A program made the position numbers and the translations under genes. Shown piece by piece: positions 60,467 to 64,000 of a stretch of DNA of 64,000 bases. The DNA is taken from NCBI RefSeq assembly GCF_002209485.1, contig NZ_NJIX01000006.1, positions 124,001 to 188,000 on the forward strand, written 5' to 3'. Within the stretch, counting starts at the first letter, position 1; each line of letters starts with the position of its first letter. The stretch comes from Achromobacter sp. HZ34 (GTDB lineage: Bacteria > Pseudomonadota > Gammaproteobacteria > Burkholderiales > Burkholderiaceae_B). The notes under the pieces are model-generated. The model had not been told where the DNA came from. It made no database searches and saw only the letters and a program-made list of their open reading frames with translations.

Positions 60467-61744
60467 TTGCCCGGCAATATTTGCGCGACCCCAAAAATAA
60501 TGACAGTGATGAAGAACTGCCTGGCCGCTGGCTCACAGCACATTGGTTCACAGCACCCCGATTCACAGCATCCTGACCTGCGGCACACCGGCTCGCGGCA
60601 GCGGCTGAAGCGCCTGGCCACCCTGGTGATGCTGGCGTTCGCCGGTCTCGCCCTGACGGGGTGCCAGTTGCCGCGTTCCGGTCCGATGCTGAGCGAGATG
60701 GTGGGCGCGCACGACGACAAGGATGTCGTCGTGGTGCCCGTCACGCGGCAGAACGCCATGCAAAGCAATGTGCCGGAGGTCATGGACTTTCCCGCGCGTT
60801 ACCGCGATTCCGCGAATTCCACGTTCGACGTGCTGGTCCCCGGCGACGGCATCAACGTGACGGTCTGGGAGCGCGACGGACTGGGCGTGTTCGCAGCCAA
60901 TCCTTCCGGGGTGAGCGACCTGGGCAACCAGGAAATAGACCGGAGTGGCTATATCTACCTGCCCATGCTGGGCAAGTTCCACGCTGCCGGCATGACGCTG
61001 TCGAAGCTGCATGACGCTGTGGTGGCTCGCTTGAGCAAGCTGATCGTCGGGTCCGATGTCAGCGTGACCCGTGTCGGCGATGCGCGCGGACAGATGGTGA
61101 CGGTGCAGGGCAACCTGACCAAGCCCGGGCTCTATCCCATCACGCAGACCACCCAGCGCCTGAGCAGCGCGCTGGCGCAAGCGGCCCCGGTGCAGACCAA
61201 TCCCGAGGCGCTGGTCATCACGCTACGGCGCGGCAAGGAGATCACTTCCTTGCGGCTGTCGGATATTTATCGGAACCAGGACAACGACATCCTGCTGCAT
61301 GCCGGCGATGTCATCACCGCCCACGACTCGCGTGAATTCCTGACCGTGCTCGGCGCGGCGGGCACGCAAGGCCGCGTGGCCATCAGCAAGCGCAACTACA
61401 GCGTGCTGGATGCCCTGGCGGATTCGAAAGGACTGGACGACAAGACGGCCGACCCGCGCTCGGTGTTCCTGTTCACGCCTTCCAAGCCCGGTACCCAGGG
61501 GGCGCCGGACACGCTGCCCATCGTGTATCAATTCGACCTGACCCAGCCGGCGCAGGTGGCGCTGGCCGGTCAGTTCAGCGTACGCGAGGGGCAAGCCATC
61601 TATATTTCAGACGCACCGTTTACCCAGGTGCAGAAGGTGTTGTCGGCATTCCGTGTGACGATGAGCGCGGGCTTCAGCGCGACGCGAGCGATCGACCAGG
61701 ATTCCGGCGGCGGCTCCACCAACACCAACAACGTTACTCAATAG
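60467..61744 (+). CDS. vexA: Outer-membrane polysaccharide export lipoprotein (VexA/Wza family)
   Basis: 425 residues from a TTG at 60467 (GGAGG at five bases); an ATG at 60500 is a weaker alternative. Lipobox LALTGC near residue 65, then the polysaccharide export (Poly_export) domain (STFDVLVPGDGINVTVWER, then SGYIYLPMLGKFHAAGMTL) and SLBB-like repeats (GDARGQMVTVQGNLTKPGLYPI). It forms the outer-membrane channel with a VexD/KpsE partner. Unusual: the coding region before the signal helix is about 45 residues long and consists partly of five-residue repeats. Confidence 0.9.
   Translation: MPGNICATPKIMTVMKNCLAAGSQHIGSQHPDSQHPDLRHTGSRQRLKRLATLVMLAFAGLALTGCQLPRSGPMLSEMVGAHDDKDVVVVPVTRQNAMQSNVPEVMDFPARYRDSANSTFDVLVPGDGINVTVWERDGLGVFAANPSGVSDLGNQEIDRSGYIYLPMLGKFHAAGMTLSKLHDAVVARLSKLIVGSDVSVTRVGDARGQMVTVQGNLTKPGLYPITQTTQRLSSALAQAAPVQTNPEALVITLRRGKEITSLRLSDIYRNQDNDILLHAGDVITAHDSREFLTVLGAAGTQGRVAISKRNYSVLDALADSKGLDDKTADPRSVFLFTPSKPGTQGAPDTLPIVYQFDLTQPAQVALAGQFSVREGQAIYISDAPFTQVQKVLSAFRVTMSAGFSATRAIDQDSGGGSTNTNNVTQ
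60532..60591. repeat. 15-bp tandem repeat inside the vexA N-terminus
   Basis: Units of the form (T/C)TCACAGCANNCNGA begin at 60532, 60547 and 60562, with a decayed fourth at 60577. They code for SQHIG, SQHPD, SQHPD, LRHTG. In-frame unit changes would vary the stretch before the lipoprotein signal. Confidence 0.75.
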
Positions 61745-61751
61745 CGCGTAG

Positions 61752-63092
61752 ATGAGTAACGAGGACAGGATCAAGGGCTGGCGGTCGCGCCGGCAGGACA
61801 GCACCTACGCGGTAGGCACGGGCGTGGCCGCATGGCGCCTGGACCTGACGGCGTTGTTCGACACGGACAAGCCGGTAGCGTCCGTGCTGAAGCAGCTGGT
61901 GGCACGCCTGCAGGGGGAGCCGCACGGTAGCGTGGCTGCCCGCCGCGCGGTCTATGACGCATTGCAGACGGAGCTGGACGAAGAGATAACCCGCAGTGGC
62001 CATGACGACCTCGCGGCCGACTTCGCCAAGCGGCGCCTGCGCATCATCGTGCGCCTGCTGGAAAACGATATCCGGGCGGACGTGGCGGTGTACGAGCCGG
62101 GCTATGTGCCGGCCAAGCTGGCGGCGGAAGACGAACGCCTGGGAGTCGCGAACGAACGGCGCGTGCAGCGGCGCAAGACGGAGGAGGCGCAGAGCGCCCG
62201 CCGCCATGCGTCGCGTAACGATATCGCGATGGAGATCGAACTGTTGCCGGAAGAAGTCGGCGACCTGGCGATCCTGCGCGACCGCATGCGTGGTTTGCAC
62301 GACGGCTATCGGGCGGGCGATACGGAAGAGGGCCGGCCGCGCTTGCGTACCTTGCTGCCCCTGTTCATCTATCAGTTGCATGTGATGCACGGCGAAAGCC
62401 GGATTGCCCTGGCGTGGTCCCTGGTGGGCCCGGTCGTCCTGCTGACGCTGATCTCGTCCCTGTATTTCCTGATGGGTACGCACTACATCCTGGGGATGGA
62501 TGTGCCGACCTTTTCGCTGTTGGGCGCGACCACCTGGATCATGTTCCGGCAGATCATCTTCCGCAGCAGTACGGGCTATGTCTCCGCGCGGGCGATGTTG
62601 AATTTCCAGGGGGTCACACCACTGATGTGCGCATTGGTGCAGGCGATGATCTATGTGACGGTGTACCTTGTCGTATTCGGCGTGTTGATCACGGCCGGGC
62701 ATGCCCTGGACCTGATCTCGCTGCCGGACAATGTGTCTGCCTTCGTGCTCTTCGTGGTACTGATGGGCGTGGGCGGCGCGGCGATGGGCGTGCTGTTCGG
62801 CGCGCTGGCAACGGGGTGGCATTTCTTCCTGCGCCTGGCGCCGGTGATCGAGCGCTTCCTGCAGATATTTTCGAGCGTCTTCTTCGTCTCGGAGCAATTG
62901 CCGGAACAGCTGCGCCCTTATTTCCTGTGGTCGCCGTTCGCGCACGGCATGCAGCTGTTGCGGTCGGTGTATTTCACCAACTATCCCTCGCAGAACGCGA
63001 GCCTGGCCTATTTCCTGACTGCCCTGGTGTTCCTGGTGGTCATCGCGCTGTCCGCGGAGCGTCTTGCCCGCAGCCAGATCCAGCCGATGTGA
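61752..63092 (+). CDS. vexB: Capsule ABC-2-type permease (VexB/KpsM-like) with N-terminal extension
   Basis: 446 residues; VexB and KpsM are about 260. Residues from about 195 on are KpsM-like: six membrane segments, beginning RTLLPLFIYQLHVMHGESRIAL and including LLGATTWIMFRQ, VSARAMLNFQGVTPL and the end LWSPFAHGMQLLRS. The first 190 residues are soluble, charged and helical; ARRAVYDALQTEL plus RLLENDI resembles a short motif seen at the start of many alphaproteobacterial envelope proteins. Function of the extension unknown; perhaps it compensates for the degenerate ATPase. Confidence 0.87.
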   Translation: MSNEDRIKGWRSRRQDSTYAVGTGVAAWRLDLTALFDTDKPVASVLKQLVARLQGEPHGSVAARRAVYDALQTELDEEITRSGHDDLAADFAKRRLRIIVRLLENDIRADVAVYEPGYVPAKLAAEDERLGVANERRVQRRKTEEAQSARRHASRNDIAMEIELLPEEVGDLAILRDRMRGLHDGYRAGDTEEGRPRLRTLLPLFIYQLHVMHGESRIALAWSLVGPVVLLTLISSLYFLMGTHYILGMDVPTFSLLGATTWIMFRQIIFRSSTGYVSARAMLNFQGVTPLMCALVQAMIYVTVYLVVFGVLITAGHALDLISLPDNVSAFVLFVVLMGVGGAAMGVLFGALATGWHFFLRLAPVIERFLQIFSSVFFVSEQLPEQLRPYFLWSPFAHGMQLLRSVYFTNYPSQNASLAYFLTALVFLVVIALSAERLARSQIQPM

Positions 63093-63101
63093 GCGACAAC
63101 C

Positions 63102-63821
63102 ATGATCCATCTCCACGGCGTAACCGACGAACCCTATGCTTTTGGCGACAAGCAGGCCTTGCTGGCCGATGTCGACATCGATATACCCGTCGGGCGTTAT
63201 GCGATGCTTTCACCCGCGCCCGAGCTGCATCGCCAAATCATCGACGTGCTGTGCCGCTTGCGGCCACCACGCCAGGGCTTCGTCACCCACGACGGCAGCG
63301 TCTCGTGGGCGATCGGGCGGCAGGCCTTCATACGCGGCAAGGCCACCGGGCTGAACATCATCGAGTTCGTCGCCGACCTGTATCAGATCGACGCGGATGC
63401 GACGTTCGAACTCGTTGCGGACATCATCAGCGATCCCCGCGTGCTGGCCCGCCCCATGGAGCATTGGCCGCTCTACCTGCGGCAGGAATTCTCGTTCGCG
63501 CTGGCATTGGCGCCCGCGTTCGACGTCTATGTCATCGAAGGGGCCATCCCCTTCGAGCCCTGCCGTTTCACCCGTCTATGGCTGTCCCTGTTCGAAGAGC
63601 GGCTGGTCGGCCGGACGCTCATTTTTTCCAGTTATCGCCAGAACCAGATGGCAGACTACTGCCTCAAAGGCCTGATCTATGAACGAAGCACCCTCAGAAT
63701 CGAAGACGACCTCGACCAGTGCATCCGCAAATTCCCCCCAAGACGATCGAGGAGCGAATCCGGCAGCGCAGGCGAGGACGCCCTCGGGGGCAGCTTCGGC
63801 GACGGCCAGCTCGGCTTCTGA
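63102..63821 (+). CDS. vexC: Degenerate ABC-transporter ATPase-like protein (VexC/KpsT position)
   Basis: 239 residues. It aligns end-to-end with KpsT-type subunits: LADVDIDIPVG for the strand before Walker A, GSVSWAIG, NIIEFVADLYQ, SFALALAPAFDVYVIE and the closing YCLKGLIYERSTL. All nucleotide-site motifs are gone: the Walker A place reads MLSPAPELHRQ, the Q-loop Gln is absent, the signature place reads YLRQEFSFA, Walker B ends VIEG without the D-E pair, and the H-loop reads SSYRQ. Other frames do not restore a P-loop. It cannot be an ordinary ATPase; it may be a structural partner, with ATP hydrolysis supplied elsewhere. Confidence 0.8.
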   Translation: MIHLHGVTDEPYAFGDKQALLADVDIDIPVGRYAMLSPAPELHRQIIDVLCRLRPPRQGFVTHDGSVSWAIGRQAFIRGKATGLNIIEFVADLYQIDADATFELVADIISDPRVLARPMEHWPLYLRQEFSFALALAPAFDVYVIEGAIPFEPCRFTRLWLSLFEERLVGRTLIFSSYRQNQMADYCLKGLIYERSTLRIEDDLDQCIRKFPPRRSRSESGSAGEDALGGSFGDGQLGF

Positions 63822-64000
63822 AGGTTCATCGGAAATCGAGCGTCGTCGCCGCGAGCGCCAGTCGTCGCTGCGTGGCCGGCGTCGTTACCGCTGGGTCAAT
63901 GCGGTCATCGTCGTGCTGCCGGTGGTGCTTGCCCTGGTCTACGTGTTCCACGTGGCGACGCCACGCTATGAAGCTGAATCGCGCTTCTTCGTGCAGTCGA
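63679..64000 (+). CDS. vexD: Capsule export inner-membrane protein VexD/KpsE-like, N-terminal part
   Basis: Open to the window end, 107 codons visible. The ATG at 63679 (AAAGG at eight bases) lies 143 bases inside the vexC reading frame. The first 55 residues are Ser/Ala/Pro-rich; an Arg-rich stretch (RRRRERQSSLRGRRRYRW) precedes a membrane helix (VNAVIVVLPVVLALVYVFH) and ATPRYEAESRFFVQS, the start of the periplasmic coiled-coil region typical of KpsE/CtrB/VexD. No later ATG/GTG/TTG in frame is available before the membrane helix. Confidence 0.82.
   Translation, partial: MNEAPSESKTTSTSASANSPQDDRGANPAAQARTPSGAASATASSASEGSSEIERRRRERQSSLRGRRRYRWVNAVIVVLPVVLALVYVFHVATPRYEAESRFFVQS

Noticed and set aside
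62414-63682. Long plus-strand frame overlapping vexB and vexC, considered as an alternative ABC ATPase
   Set aside because: Checked for a P-loop to explain the missing Walker A of vexC; none is present and the composition is that of an out-of-frame shadow.

Overview
The window is GC-rich, densely packed DNA from a Gram-negative bacterium. Its content points to a betaproteobacterium of the Bordetella/Achromobacter kind (family Alcaligenaceae). The reasons are four orphan Bug-type (tripartite tricarboxylate) periplasmic receptors beside small catabolic operons, many LysR/IclR/MocR regulators, and a capsule locus laid out like the Vi-type loci known from Bordetella and Achromobacter. The genus is inferred from gene content; no rRNA or housekeeping marker is present.

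Layout. (1) 1-4251, plus strand: polysaccharide genes, namely the end of a polysaccharide-deacetylase-like gene, a GT4 glycosyltransferase, a CgeB-like glycosyltransferase and a membrane GT2 synthase. (2) 4231-13591, minus strand: a 2667-residue reducing polyketide synthase (KS-AT-DH-degenerate MT-ER-KR-ACP, no thioesterase) followed by an alpha-oxoamine synthase, a pair like RkpA/RkpG and WcbR/WcbT of other capsule loci. (3) 14107-14182: tRNA-Lys(CTT) with a near-consensus promoter and a terminator. (4) 14413-26457: MocR, XRE-cupin and LysR regulators, three Bug receptors, a class II aldolase, and a minus-strand operon (Bug, TIM-barrel amidohydrolase, 2-hydroxyacid dehydrogenase, RraA-like aldolase, Bug). 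(5) 26551-30518: an amide-nitrogen group (isochorismatase-type amidohydrolase, amidase with an AtzG-like small partner, acetamidase/formamidase). (6) 30699-39340: SfnB-like flavoprotein, TetR regulator, old yellow enzyme, SDR, XRE/MmyB regulator, aldehyde dehydrogenase and FUSC exporter. (7) 39399-44998: IclR regulator and flavin reductase divergent from a Bug-RidA-amidohydrolase-FAH-hydratase operon that looks like the lower part of a meta-cleavage pathway. (8) 45028-53403: a hydroxyproline-type operon (DapA-like deaminase, MFS transporter, GAF protein, prolidase-like amidohydrolase, 4-hydroxyproline epimerase, D-amino-acid dehydrogenase) divergent from a MocR regulator, then a PaiB-like protein. 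(9) 54615-64000: a Vi-antigen-like capsule locus in the order tviB, tviD, tviE, vexA, vexB, vexC, vexD (cut by the window end).

The most unusual part is region 9. The tviC epimerase position is empty. The VexB-like permease carries an extra cytosolic N-terminal region of about 190 residues. The VexC-like subunit keeps the length and flanking similarity of KpsT-type ABC ATPases but has lost the Walker A, Q-loop, signature, Walker B and H-loop residues. The vexD start lies 143 bases inside vexC in another frame. The first 14 kb and the last 10 kb thus hold two surface-glycan regions, one with a lipid/polyketide module, enclosing about 40 kb of catabolic and regulatory genes.

A second theme is small tandem duplications at gene ends: 38-bp units at 22346, GTCTGA/poly-A units at 48620, 8-bp units at 46311 and 15-bp units at 60532. 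Several regulator/operator pairs can be read directly from palindromes in divergent or leader regions.
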